Positions 1-8,956 of a DNA stretch of 64,000 nucleotides are shown one piece after another. Every line of letters begins with the position of its first letter. Positions within the stretch are counted from its first letter, which is position 1. The stretch is from Arthrobacter sp. Marseille-P9274 (lineage in GTDB: Bacteria; Actinomycetota; Actinomycetes; Actinomycetales; Micrococcaceae). Where the stretch lies: NCBI RefSeq assembly GCF_946892675.1, contig NZ_CAMPOV010000001.1:2144033-2208032 (forward strand), in the 5' to 3' direction. Under the pieces are notes generated by a model that saw only the letters and a list, made by a program, of their open reading frames with translations, was not told where the DNA came from and searched no databases. A program made the translations under genes and the position numbers.

Positions 1-45
1 GGCGCCGACCACGGCGATTCCCATCATCGAGCCGCGTCCCCGCAC
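1..45 (-). CDS. Start of an unidentified gene, cut by the window edge
   Basis: Only the first 15 codons are inside the window: a GTG start, then MRGRGSMMGIAVVGA, running off the left edge. The start is supported by an AGGAGG ribosome site that overlaps the adnB stop codon, with 8 nt before the GTG, so translation is probably coupled to adnB. Nothing in 15 residues identifies the product. In M. tuberculosis the gene after adnB is a cation-channel-like protein (Rv3200c), which is only a positional hint. Confidence 0.4.
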   Translation of the reverse strand, partial: MRGRGSMMGIAVVGA

Positions 46-49
46 CTGA

Positions 50-3000
50 CTATCCTCCTACGGGGGTGCAGGCCGCGCGGACAATCCCTTCCAGCGCCTC
101 TTCCCCCGCCAGGCCATGCGGCCTGACGGTCTTGTCCGCCGAGACGTAGTAGAACGCCGCCTTCACCCGTGACGGGTCGATCTCCTGCAGGCGGGCCCAA
201 GCCAGCCGGTAGACGGCGAGCTGCACCGACCGCACCGCCAGCTTCCCCGGCGCAGGCGGTGTTCCGGTCTTCCAGTCCACGAGGTCCCAGGTGCCGTCGG
301 CGTTTCGGAAGACCGCGTCGATCCTGCCACGGACCACTACGTCGTCCACCTTTGTTTCGACGGGGACCTCGATGGCCGCCGGCGTTCGCTCGGCCCATTC
401 GGAGCTCTTGAACGTCTGCATCATGGCCGCCAGGTCGTAGGCCTCGTCGACGTGCCGGTCGGCGGGAAGCGCGACTTCGTCCAGGTCCAGCATGCCCGTG
501 GTGCCGAAGAACTCTTCCACCCAACTGTGGAACGCGGTTCCCTTGCGCGCTGCCATTCCCGGCTTCCGCGGAACCGGGCGGCGCAATGACCGGATAACGT
601 CTTCCGGATTGTCCTTCAGCTCCACGAGCAGCGAGGCGGAAATGTGCGCCGGCAGCTCAACGACGTTCGCGCTGCGAGGCGCGTTGTGTTCCTGCAGGAG
701 CAGCCGTGCCTCCCGTGTCCACGGGGTGTCCGCCGACAGCGTGCGGCCCTCGGCGAGGGCTTCGAGCACGGCGGCCGCAGCGCGTTCCACTGCTTCCCGG
801 CGCCCCGGCCTGGCTGGTTCCTCCCGCCCGCCCCGGAAGCGGCGGGGCCCCTCGAGCGGGTCGTAGGGCCAGTAGGCGGATTCGACTTCCAGGCGCGCAG
901 GATTGGCGTCGCCAAGTTCCTCGTCGGTGATCCAGCCGGCCACCGCCGCAACGTCCGGCTCTTCCGCCGCAAGTTCCGCCAGCTCCGCCAGGAACACGGA
1001 CGGAGCCGACGGTTTGGCTCTGCTACCGCACCAGGCCGCCGAGCTGCACACCAGCAGGTGCTTGGCCCGCGTGTAGGCGACATAGGCGAGCCGGCGCTCC
1101 TCTTCCTCATGGTGCTGCTCGGCGTCCGCCTTATAGTCAACTTCGGCATTGAGCCACGACAGCTGGTCGGGCTGGTCCGAGTCCCACTGGGGCAGGTCCG
1201 CCGCGTCCCCGCGCAGCGGCCATGGCAGCGCCTCGTTGCCACTGGTCCAGCGGCTGTTCGAGGCGCTGGGGAAGTCCCCCGAGTTGAGTCCGGGCACAAA
1301 CACGGCGTCCCATTCCAGCCCCTTGGAGGCGTGCACGGTCAGCAACTGCACCGCGTCAGGGCTCACTTCGACCTGGGCCACGTCGAGGCCGCCCTCCTGG
1401 TCCGCGGCCACCTCCAGCCAAGCCAGGAACGCCAGCAGGTCAACCCGGGGCGCCGTCTGCATAAACGCCGCCGCCGCATCCTGGAAACCGTCCAGGTTGC
1501 GCCGCGCCTGATGGATCGACACCCCTGGTTTCGAGGCTACCTCCAGGTCGAGCAGCATGGATCGCTCGACTTCGCCCAGGAGGAGCAGCAGGTCGTCGCC
1601 CACGAAGGTACGCAGCTGCCGGATTTCCTCGCCGAGCCGCTGCAGCCGGGACAGCGCCGCGTCCGACAGGCTCCGACCGTGCCGCGACATCCAGCCGGGC
1701 TTCGGCAGCCTGTCCAGGGCTTCGACGAGGGAGGCCGCTTCCACGAGATCCTGCTGCACGACCTCGGCCGCCGCCTGTTCGTCCTCGTCCAGATCCACTG
1801 GGGACCTGGCCTCCCCTGCACGGCGCCGCTGGCTCTCCAGGAACTTCGACCAGTCGGCAAAGGCCATGAGGTCGGCGGGACCAATGCGCCAGCGCGCGCC
1901 AGCCAGCAAGCACATCAGCGCATCGGAGCGCCCGGGATCGGCCAGCACCTGCAAGGTCGCGACCAGGTCAACGATCTCCGGCTGGCCCAACAGCCCGGAC
2001 AGCCCCACGATCTCGAACGGAATCCCCCTGGCCTCAAGCGCCCGGGCAAGGGCCGGAATCTGGGCGCGGCGCCGGCAGAGCACCGCGGTGGATACCGGCT
2101 CCGCGGCTCCCGATTCGGGATCGCGGGAATAGACGGTCCGTCGCGCCGAGGCGACACCATCCGCCACGTGCTCGGCCTCCTCCGTATCCGTCCGGAACCG
2201 GGCCAGGATGACTTTGCCGTCACCGGCACCGGGCCGCGGCCGAAGCGGCGGCACCTCGATCCGGCCGGGCTTCGGACGGTTGGGATCCACCGAGTTCAGC
2301 GGTGCTGCCACACGATTGGCCATCCCGAGCACGTTGACGCTGTTCCGCCACGCGATCGTCAGGAAGTTCGCGGGGGCAGGCAGCCGGCTGCCGTCCTCGT
2401 GGACAACCGGAAAGTGTTGCCGAAAGGCGAACAGCTGCCCGGCCGAGGCGCCCCGGAATCCGTAGATGGACTGGTTGGGGTCTCCCACCGCGGTCACGGC
2501 ATGGCCGTCTCCGTACAGCTCGGAAAACAGCACCATTTGGGCGTGCGACGTGTCCTGGAATTCGTCCAGCAGGACGACCTTGTACCGCGATCGCTCCAAG
2601 TCCCGCGCCTGCGGCACCTCACGGGCGATGGCAGCTGCCAAGGAGACCAGGTCGCCATAATCCAGCACACCACGCTGCCGCTTCGCTGTGCTGTAGTCCC
2701 GGGCCAGCCCGGCCACCGTGATCCGGGTCTTGAGCCGGTTGAGGAGCTTGCCGACATCCGCCTTCGGCCGTCGCGTGCTTCCCGCCACATACGGAAGATC
2801 CTCGATGCGCTCGATCTCCTCGCGGAGGAAGTCGATCGCGTCCTCGGGGGCAGCCAGGTGCTCCGAACACTCGCCGGCGAATTGCATCACGGCCTTAACC
2901 AGCGTTGCTTTCCCGCCGGTCAGGTGCCCGATATCCCCCTCGTAGGCTTCGACAACCTGGCTGGCCAGCTGCCACGACTGTGCGCTTCCGAGCAGAACCA

Positions 3001-3418
3001 CGTCCCGTTCGATGCCGAGCCTCAGGCCGTAGTCGGACACCAGCCCATTGGCATACGAATGGTAGGTGGAGACTTTAGGCTCAAGCAGTCCGGCGGCGTC
3101 CCCGCTGTCTCCCGGCAACAGCCCGTGGCGATCGAGCTTGGCCAGCTGCGCGCGGATCCTGGCCGCCAGCTCCCCCGCGGCCTTCCTGGTGAAGGTGACT
3201 CCGAGGATCTCGTCAGGCCTGACCAGCCCGTTGGCCACAAGCCATACGACGCGGTCGGCCATGGTGGCTGTCTTACCCGATCCTGCCCCGGCGATCACGA
3301 GCAGCGGCTGCAGCGGCGAGCTGATGATGCGGGACTGTTCCGGCGTGGGCTGGTGCTGGCCGAGCTTGGTTGCCAATTCCTCCGGAGTGAACGTCTTTGT
3401 CGAATGCTCCACGCTCAT
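50..3418 (-). CDS. adnB: AdnB-like helicase-nuclease subunit
   Basis: This is a 1122-residue UvrD/PcrA-type superfamily 1 helicase with a C-terminal RecB-family nuclease domain. With AdnA it forms the actinobacterial motor-nuclease that resects double-strand breaks. Visible helicase motifs are Walker A GAGSGKT (residues 44-50), motif II LLDEFQDT, motif III GDPNQSIYGFRG, motif V TVHASKGLEWD and motif VI YVAYTRAK. The nuclease carries FHSWVEEFF, GRIDAVF, VDWKTG and QLAVYR. All motor motifs look intact, consistent with AdnB being the lead motor in mycobacteria. The ATG at 3418 overlaps the adnA stop (ATGA), so the two are translationally coupled; an earlier ATG in the same frame lies inside adnA and is unlikely. 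Confidence 0.88.
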   Translation of the reverse strand: MSVEHSTKTFTPEELATKLGQHQPTPEQSRIISSPLQPLLVIAGAGSGKTATMADRVVWLVANGLVRPDEILGVTFTRKAAGELAARIRAQLAKLDRHGLLPGDSGDAAGLLEPKVSTYHSYANGLVSDYGLRLGIERDVVLLGSAQSWQLASQVVEAYEGDIGHLTGGKATLVKAVMQFAGECSEHLAAPEDAIDFLREEIERIEDLPYVAGSTRRPKADVGKLLNRLKTRITVAGLARDYSTAKRQRGVLDYGDLVSLAAAIAREVPQARDLERSRYKVVLLDEFQDTSHAQMVLFSELYGDGHAVTAVGDPNQSIYGFRGASAGQLFAFRQHFPVVHEDGSRLPAPANFLTIAWRNSVNVLGMANRVAAPLNSVDPNRPKPGRIEVPPLRPRPGAGDGKVILARFRTDTEEAEHVADGVASARRTVYSRDPESGAAEPVSTAVLCRRRAQIPALARALEARGIPFEIVGLSGLLGQPEIVDLVATLQVLADPGRSDALMCLLAGARWRIGPADLMAFADWSKFLESQRRRAGEARSPVDLDEDEQAAAEVVQQDLVEAASLVEALDRLPKPGWMSRHGRSLSDAALSRLQRLGEEIRQLRTFVGDDLLLLLGEVERSMLLDLEVASKPGVSIHQARRNLDGFQDAAAAFMQTAPRVDLLAFLAWLEVAADQEGGLDVAQVEVSPDAVQLLTVHASKGLEWDAVFVPGLNSGDFPSASNSRWTSGNEALPWPLRGDAADLPQWDSDQPDQLSWLNAEVDYKADAEQHHEEEERRLAYVAYTRAKHLLVCSSAAWCGSRAKPSAPSVFLAELAELAAEEPDVAAVAGWITDEELGDANPARLEVESAYWPYDPLEGPRRFRGGREEPARPGRREAVERAAAAVLEALAEGRTLSADTPWTREARLLLQEHNAPRSANVVELPAHISASLLVELKDNPEDVIRSLRRPVPRKPGMAARKGTAFHSWVEEFFGTTGMLDLDEVALPADRHVDEAYDLAAMMQTFKSSEWAERTPAAIEVPVETKVDDVVVRGRIDAVFRNADGTWDLVDWKTGTPPAPGKLAVRSVQLAVYRLAWARLQEIDPSRVKAAFYYVSADKTVRPHGLAGEEALEGIVRAACTPVGG

Positions 3419-6400
3419 TCGGTCACCTGCTTTCCTTCGGCGCACAGCGGACAGACTCCCGGTAGCCGACAACCGTGCGATCCGTTCCCGGCTTTCAGCG
3501 GATCGTGTCGTGCCTCGAACCGGCTTCCGGACATCAGCCGGGCCGCTTCATGGATCGTCGGGGTGGCCCAGTCTTCTGCCTCGCCCAGGGGCTCCTGCTG
3601 CTGGATGCCAACACTCTTGACGTCCTTGCCCAGCTGCACCAGCGCCGCCCCGCCGGATGGCTGTGAACCATTCGGCGCCTCGGCCAGGGCACCGTCGAAG
3701 GCGCCGGCGAGGACCGCAGCCTGATAGCTGCCCAGCTGCGGATGCCGTTCGACGTCTGCCGCGGTGGGCGCAGACTTGCCCGTCTTGAGGTCGACGATGA
3801 CCAGCCGTCCATCGGCATCGATCTCCAGCCTGTCGACCTGCCCCCGCAGTCGTGCGACCCGCTCGGCTCCCGGCAGGTCGACTGAGAAATCCTGCTCGAC
3901 GGCGACCAGGCGGCGCCCGGACGAACGCATCAGGATAACGTACTCGGCGAGCTTGCGGACCATCTTCTCCGCGCGTTCGAAGTCCAGCCGTCCTTCCCAG
4001 TTTTCCTTCATGCCCAGGCTCGGCCACCGGCGCGCAAGTTCCTCGACGTACTCGGTGCCGGTCGCCTCCGGCATGTCCTGCGCAATTCCGTGCACCAAGG
4101 TACCCAGGCTGCGGGCGAAATCCGTAGCGGCCTCCCCTCCCGCCGCCTGGACGAACCAGTCAAGCGGCGACTTATGGACGGCTTCGACACGGGACGGGGA
4201 AACCGGCACGGGCTCGCCGTCCGGCACCACGGGTTCTTCGGTGCTTAGTGGAAGCAGGCCCCACCAATCCGATGGATGGGCTCCCGGCACCGGGACCGGG
4301 CTTGCCGCCAGCATGGCGAGCCCGGCGGCTGCCTCCGCCGCCAGCTCATGCGAGGTGGGGTGCTGCTGCGCCCACTGCCGGAGCTCCGCGGCCAGTGCCC
4401 GGAGCGTCCGCGGCCGCATGACCTTGGTGAGCGGCCGCGGATCGTCCGCGTCCAGCCAAGGGTCCACGAGGTCAATGAATCCGGACGGCTGTGCTTCCTC
4501 CGACTGGACTGCCGTGCAGACCAGGATGCGTTCTGCCCGTGAAACCGCCGTGGAGAAGCTGCGGAGTTCGTCGTACCGGGTCTCCCGGAGCCGGGCGGCA
4601 GGATCGATCCGGCGGGCCTGTTCGATGCCGCCCTCCAAAGCGTCTACGAACTGCGAACTGCCCAGCAACTCCCCCCGCAGCCGGGTATTGGGCCAAATGC
4701 CGTCCTGGATCCCGGCCACAATGACCATGGGCCAGCTCCTGCCGGCGGCGGAGGCCGGGGTCAGCAGTTCAACTGCGTCCTGGACCTGGGCCCGCGGAGC
4801 CAGGTTGTCCATGGGCAGTTCCTGGTTCAGCATGTGGTCCAGGAACTGGGCCGGGCTGGAGCCCGGCAGCTGGTCTACGTACCGTTCGGCCGTGTGGAAC
4901 AGCGCCATCATGGCGTCCAGGTCCCGGTCTGCGCGGGTGCCGGCCGGACCGCCCTGGAGCGCCTGGGCGCTCCACCTCTCCGCCAGCCCCGAGCCGGCCC
5001 AGAGCGCCCAGAGCACCGTTTCGGCATTTGCGCCTGGCTCCTGGGCCGCCTCGCTGCCGGCCAAAAGCATCCGTCCGATACGCCGCGCCGGGGCCGCCTC
5101 CCGTCCCAGCCCGGCCAGGGATTCAGGGTAGCCGAGCGCCTCAACCAGCAGATCCTCGCTGCGGCGGCCTCCGCCGCCCAGGAGTTCCTCCCGCCGCAAG
5201 GATTGGCGAAGCCTGCGCAGGTCTATCGCCGTGGCGCCCCCGATCCGCGAGGTCAGCAGGCCCACGGCGCGGTCGGGCGTGAGGAGTTCTTCGTCCAGCA
5301 CGATGGCCATAGCCTCCAGCAGCGGACGGACCGCAGGCTCGTCCCGGACCGCTGTTTCCGCCACCGGTACCTTCACGGCGATGCCCTGCCCGGTGAGGTA
5401 GCGGGCCAGTTGGGACAGTTGGCCTCCGGTCCTGACGATGACCGCAATCTCGCCCAGCCCCAGTCCCTCGAAGAGCTTGGCCTCCATGATCCGCTGGGCA
5501 ACGTACCGCTGCTCGTGGACCGGCGAGTCAACCAGATGGGCCCCGACATGCGCGGCCGGCGCGTCGCCGGAGGCCGGGGGCACCAAAGCCCTCGCCCCCT
5601 GGGCACCGGGAACAAGGGAAATGCGCGAGGCAACCCGCTGCCACGCTTCTGCGACGGGAGCGGCCATGCGGTGGGCCCGGGTCAGCTCCATGATCCGCAG
5701 GCCGGCGCTGCCCGGCGAGAGCAGGTCGCGCAGCCGAACGAGCAGATCGGGTCGGGCTCCGCGGAAGCCCTGGACGACGGTATCCGGGGATGCCGTGACG
5801 ACGACGTCCTTGCCCTCCGCCAGCACGGAAAGGAATTCGTAGACCGCCGGGTTGGCTTCCTGCAGGTCGTCGACCAGGATGAGGTCGAGCCGTTCGCGCT
5901 CCCGCTCGAGGAACTCCGGGTCATCGAGCAGCAGCTGGCGGGCCGCCGTGATGATTCCTGCCGGGTCGAAGGCCTCGGGCATGCGCAGGTCGATGAGGTC
6001 CCGATATTCGCGGAAGAGGGCTGCCGCCGCGCGCCAGTCCTCCCGGCCGAGGCTGGCGCCGAGCGAATCCAGCTGCTCGGACGTGGCACCGTATTCGATC
6101 ACGCGGTCGAACAGCTGGCGTATTTCCTGCCGGAAGCCACGGGTCTTCAGCGCCTCTCCCAGGTCTGCGGGCCACAGCGTCCCTGCCCCCAGGCCCGCAC
6201 GGTGCCCTTGCAGCAGTTCGGCAATGATCTGGTCCTGCTCGGGGCCCGACAGCAGGCGGGGGGTCCGCCCGATCAGCGGGAGCCGGCCCTCGGCCCGGGC
6301 CCTGCGGATCAGGTCGAAGGCGTAGGCCGCCCATGTCCTGGACGGAGTGGTGCTGAGGCTGCGGTCCAAGCGGGCGGTCAGAGCGTCGCGCAGCCTTGCC

Positions 6401-6654
6401 GCGTGAAGCCGGGACGGTCCGAGCATCAGGATCCGTGCCGGGTCCAGCCCGGATAGACCCACCCGCCGGACGGCAAGCTCGACCAGGACCGTGGATTTGC
6501 CCGTGCCCGGAGCACCGTAAACCAGTACCGGACCGCTGCCCGCGGGAAGCCCGATCACGGCCTCCTGCTGCGGATCCGATGCGGGTGCCGCGGAAAGCGA
6601 CCGGCTGGGGTGGACGAGCCGGAGCTGCTCCGGAAGGTCAGTCGTTGTGCTCAC
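3415..6654 (-). CDS. adnA: AdnA-like helicase-nuclease subunit
   Basis: A 1079-residue partner of AdnB with the same plan: SF1 helicase core followed by a RecB-type nuclease. Walker A is GAPGTGKST (residues 47-55). Motif II reads LVDDLQEA, with Asp where most UvrD-family helicases have Glu, which fits the weaker AdnA motor. Nuclease residues appear as GTLVHGIA, GQVDRLEI, IVDLKTGKS and QLGSYQ. The last 20 residues contain three cysteines (CRLPGVCPLC), which may bind a metal or an iron-sulfur cluster; this is inference. The gene starts with GTG, overlapping the stop of the upstream alkyltransferase-like gene by GTGA, so three genes form one operon. Confidence 0.87.
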   Translation of the reverse strand: MSTTTDLPEQLRLVHPSRSLSAAPASDPQQEAVIGLPAGSGPVLVYGAPGTGKSTVLVELAVRRVGLSGLDPARILMLGPSRLHAARLRDALTARLDRSLSTTPSRTWAAYAFDLIRRARAEGRLPLIGRTPRLLSGPEQDQIIAELLQGHRAGLGAGTLWPADLGEALKTRGFRQEIRQLFDRVIEYGATSEQLDSLGASLGREDWRAAAALFREYRDLIDLRMPEAFDPAGIITAARQLLLDDPEFLERERERLDLILVDDLQEANPAVYEFLSVLAEGKDVVVTASPDTVVQGFRGARPDLLVRLRDLLSPGSAGLRIMELTRAHRMAAPVAEAWQRVASRISLVPGAQGARALVPPASGDAPAAHVGAHLVDSPVHEQRYVAQRIMEAKLFEGLGLGEIAVIVRTGGQLSQLARYLTGQGIAVKVPVAETAVRDEPAVRPLLEAMAIVLDEELLTPDRAVGLLTSRIGGATAIDLRRLRQSLRREELLGGGGRRSEDLLVEALGYPESLAGLGREAAPARRIGRMLLAGSEAAQEPGANAETVLWALWAGSGLAERWSAQALQGGPAGTRADRDLDAMMALFHTAERYVDQLPGSSPAQFLDHMLNQELPMDNLAPRAQVQDAVELLTPASAAGRSWPMVIVAGIQDGIWPNTRLRGELLGSSQFVDALEGGIEQARRIDPAARLRETRYDELRSFSTAVSRAERILVCTAVQSEEAQPSGFIDLVDPWLDADDPRPLTKVMRPRTLRALAAELRQWAQQHPTSHELAAEAAAGLAMLAASPVPVPGAHPSDWWGLLPLSTEEPVVPDGEPVPVSPSRVEAVHKSPLDWFVQAAGGEAATDFARSLGTLVHGIAQDMPEATGTEYVEELARRWPSLGMKENWEGRLDFERAEKMVRKLAEYVILMRSSGRRLVAVEQDFSVDLPGAERVARLRGQVDRLEIDADGRLVIVDLKTGKSAPTAADVERHPQLGSYQAAVLAGAFDGALAEAPNGSQPSGGAALVQLGKDVKSVGIQQQEPLGEAEDWATPTIHEAARLMSGSRFEARHDPLKAGNGSHGCRLPGVCPLCAEGKQVTE

Positions 6655-7025
6655 TGTTCCATTCCAGCAGCCGGCTCTGACAACTTTCGGCTCAACACTT
6701 CGATGCGGGCAAGATCACTATCCGACGGGAACCACCTGGCCCGGCGCATGGCTACGCGATGCCCGGATAGACCGGGAGCGGAAAGCGGGGTCCGTTCCTC
6801 CTCATAGTGCGGCAGGGCACGCTCCGCGAGCCCGTCAGGCAGGGTGCCGTCGGCACGAATAATCCTCCACCAGGCCACCTCGGATCCGTAGTGCGACATG
6901 ACCCGGCCTACCTGCCGCGGCCCGCCTGCGCCCAGCAGTTCGGCCACGTCGCCGTACGTGAGCACCTGGCCCGTCGGCACCATGGCCGCAATCCCAAGAA
7001 CGGCATCGACGAACTCCGGGCGCAT
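6651..7025 (-). CDS. Alkyltransferase-like (ATL/MGMT-fold) DNA-binding protein
   Basis: A 124-residue protein with the DNA-binding domain of O6-alkylguanine-DNA alkyltransferases: VPTGQVLTYGDVAELLG is the helix-turn-helix region, followed by RQVGRVMSH and WWRIIRADG. The alkyl-accepting Pro-Cys-His-Arg motif of true MGMT is absent, so it cannot remove alkyl groups by the MGMT mechanism. ATL proteins bind alkylated guanine and hand it to nucleotide excision repair; that role is inferred. The ATG at 7025 is chosen because TAAAGT sits 7 nt upstream (leaderless signal). It is first in the operon with adnA and adnB, which suits a DNA-repair job. Confidence 0.8.
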   Translation of the reverse strand: MRPEFVDAVLGIAAMVPTGQVLTYGDVAELLGAGGPRQVGRVMSHYGSEVAWWRIIRADGTLPDGLAERALPHYEEERTPLSAPGLSGHRVAMRRARWFPSDSDLARIEVLSRKLSEPAAGMEQ

Positions 7026-7032
7026 GACCTCC

Positions 7033-7038
7033 ACTTTA
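7033..7038 (-). promoter_or_regulatory. -10 box for the alkyltransferase-like/adnAB operon
   Basis: TAAAGT on the minus strand lies 7 nt before the ATG at 7025, placing transcription start at the start codon (leaderless). The GGAGG next to the ATG is only 2 nt away, too close to act as a normal ribosome site. Confidence 0.5.
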
Positions 7039-7129
7039 GAGGTCCGGACGCACAGCTCCTCCACAGGACGCGCAGAGCCGGTTGAATCCACACGCGCCCC
7101 CCCTCCCCGAAAATGTCGCAACCGGCCGG

Positions 7130-7135
7130 TAGCGT
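7130..7135 (+). promoter_or_regulatory. -10 box for the DnaQ-like exonuclease gene
   Basis: TAGCGT lies exactly 6 nt before the ATG at 7142 and no ribosome site is present, so a leaderless transcript is likely. It selects the first of two adjacent ATG codons. Confidence 0.5.
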
Positions 7136-7141
7136 GGCCGC

Positions 7142-7861
7142 ATGATGAGCTGGCATGAACTTCCCCGGGCGGCCTTTGACGTCGAGACGACCGGGCGCGA
7201 CCCCCTGGAGGCCCGCATCGTCACCGCCTCCATCGTGCTGGTGGACGGGACCGGCCGTCCGCTGGAACACCATGAGTGGCTGGTGGACCCCGGCGTCGAC
7301 ATTCCCTCGGAAGCCAGCGCCATCCACGGTGTGACCACGGCGCACGCCCGTTCCCAGGGACGGGACGCCGCGGAGGCGGCTGCGGAAATCTCCTCGGTCC
7401 TCGGGGGCTTCTTCGCGGAGGAAATCCCGGTCATGGCGTTCAATGCCTCCTACGACTTCACCGTGCTCGCTGCCGAGTGCACCCGTCACGGGCTGCTCCC
7501 CTGCCGCCCCCGGCCGGTCATTGACCCGTTTGTGCTGGACAAACAGATGGACCGCTACCGGCGCGGCAAGCGGACGCTGACTGCCATGAGCGAGCACTAC
7601 GGCGTGCGACTCGAAGCCGCGCACACCTCGGCCGCGGATGCATTGGCAACGATCGGCGTCGCCGACGCCCTCGCTCGAAAATACCCGCAACTGGCCATCG
7701 ACCCGTTGGACCTCCACGACGCACAGATCACATGGTGCGAACGCCAGGCTGCAAACTTCCAGGAGTGGCTGCGCCGAACCAACCCCGACGCGCTCGTGGA
7801 CGGGCTCTGGCCGTTGCGGGAGGCGCGCGAAGCGGTGCCGGCCGGCACTGTCTCGATCTAG
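7142..7861 (+). CDS. DnaQ-like 3'-5' exonuclease
   Basis: A 239-residue DEDDh exonuclease related to the epsilon proofreading subunit of DNA polymerase III. The signature residues are visible: FDVETTG (ExoI, Asp and Glu), NASYDFTVL (ExoII, Asp) and HTSAADALATIGV (ExoIII, His and Asp). No other domain follows; the C-terminal 50 residues are family-specific. It is a stand-alone exonuclease, not fused to a polymerase or to UvrC as in some actinobacteria, so the substrate is unknown. It is divergent from the adnAB operon with a 116-nt shared upstream region. Confidence 0.82.
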   Translation: MMSWHELPRAAFDVETTGRDPLEARIVTASIVLVDGTGRPLEHHEWLVDPGVDIPSEASAIHGVTTAHARSQGRDAAEAAAEISSVLGGFFAEEIPVMAFNASYDFTVLAAECTRHGLLPCRPRPVIDPFVLDKQMDRYRRGKRTLTAMSEHYGVRLEAAHTSAADALATIGVADALARKYPQLAIDPLDLHDAQITWCERQAANFQEWLRRTNPDALVDGLWPLREAREAVPAGTVSI

Positions 7862-7963
7862 AACCGGAAGGGAGCGGATAGGGCATCACCGGCAGGGCTG
7901 TCATAATTATGGTGTCCGTTCCTGTGCCCGATGGCCAGGCCGTCCCCTACTGCCAGAGGATCT
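7862..7963 (+). promoter_or_regulatory. Upstream region of metNIQ
   Basis: This 102-nt gap holds an AT-rich patch (TCATAATTATG near 7900-7910) in otherwise GC-rich DNA, the likely -10 region, and an AGAGGA ribosome site at 7954-7959 for metN. I looked for a SAM riboswitch and saw none, so methionine control is probably by a repressor or absent. Confidence 0.35.
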
Positions 7964-8956
7964 ATGATCACTGTTACAGACCTCCGCAAGGTCTACCGCC
8001 AAGGCGACCGGGAAGTTGTCGCCCTCGACGGTGTCAGCCTGCAGGTACCGAAGGGCTCGATCCATGGAATTGTCGGTCATTCCGGGGCCGGCAAGTCCAC
8101 ACTGGTCCGATGCCTGACCCTGCTGGATGCACCGACCTCCGGATCGGTCAGCATCAACGGGGCGGAGCTAAGTTCGGCGCACGATGCCGACCTTCGGGCG
8201 GCGCGGCGCCGAATCGGCATGATTTTCCAGCATGCCAACCTGATGGACTCGCGGACCGCGCTGGCGAATGTTGCGCATCCGCTGGAGATCGTGCGCAGTC
8301 CAAAGCGGCAGACCCGCGCCAAGGCTGCGGAACTGCTGAAGCTCGTGGGCCTGGAAGGATTCGAGGATGCCTACCCGGCGCAGCTCTCCGGCGGACAGAA
8401 GCAGCGGGTGGGAATCGCACGGGCCCTCGCCTCGGATCCGGATGTCCTGCTCTGCGACGAGCCGACGTCCGCCTTGGATCCCAAGACAACGGATGAGATC
8501 CTCGTCCTGATCAAGGACCTGACCCAGCGGCTGCAGCTGACGGTGCTCGTGATCACCCATGAAATGCACGTCATCAAACGGATCTGCGACTCGGTTTCGC
8601 TGCTGGAAGGCGGGAAAATCGTCGAACACGGTCCGCTGCGCACAGTGGCGGCGGATCTCGGCAGCAAGCTCTCCCACACGCTCCTGCCACTGCCCGCCGC
8701 CGAGCCGCTGGGCACCGGCGTCGTCCTGGAGGTGCTCTTTTCCGGTGATACGGCATCGGCACCCGTGCTCAGCACTGCGGCGCGCAAGTTCGACCTCGAC
8801 CTGAACGTCCTTGCCGGCAGCGTCGAGTCCCTGGACAACGCGCAGTTCGGCCATCTCCGCATTCAACTGCCGGAGGGTGCCGACGCCGGTCCGGTGGTCG
8901 GCTACCTGCGTGACCAAGGCGCCTCAGTAAGCTTTACCGGATCGGAGGCAGCATGA
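7964..8956 (+). CDS. metN: Methionine ABC transporter ATP-binding protein MetN
   Basis: A 330-residue ABC ATPase that powers uptake of D/L-methionine. Walker A is GHSGAGKST, the signature LSGGQKQR, Walker [14 protein letters not shown] and the H-loop VITHE. The last ~80 residues resemble the NIL domain, which in E. coli MetN binds methionine and inhibits transport when the cell has enough (known for the family). The start at 7964 follows an AGAGGA ribosome site; a further upstream in-frame ATG at 7931 has no such site. The stop overlaps the metI start. Confidence 0.93.
   Translation: MITVTDLRKVYRQGDREVVALDGVSLQVPKGSIHGIVGHSGAGKSTLVRCLTLLDAPTSGSVSINGAELSSAHDADLRAARRRIGMIFQHANLMDSRTALANVAHPLEIVRSPKRQTRAKAAELLKLVGLEGFEDAYPAQLSGGQKQRVGIARALASDPDVLLCDEPTSALDPKTTDEILVLIKDLTQRLQLTVLVITHEMHVIKRICDSVSLLEGGKIVEHGPLRTVAADLGSKLSHTLLPLPAAEPLGTGVVLEVLFSGDTASAPVLSTAARKFDLDLNVLAGSVESLDNAQFGHLRIQLPEGADAGPVVGYLRDQGASVSFTGSEAA

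Noticed and set aside
644-3724. 1026-codon open frame on the plus strand opposite adnB
   Set aside because: It is antisense to an intact helicase gene with all motifs; composition is Arg/Gly/Pro-rich as expected of a high-GC shadow frame.
7862-7963. SAM or T-box element upstream of metNIQ
   Set aside because: No conserved core or terminator is present in the 102 nt.
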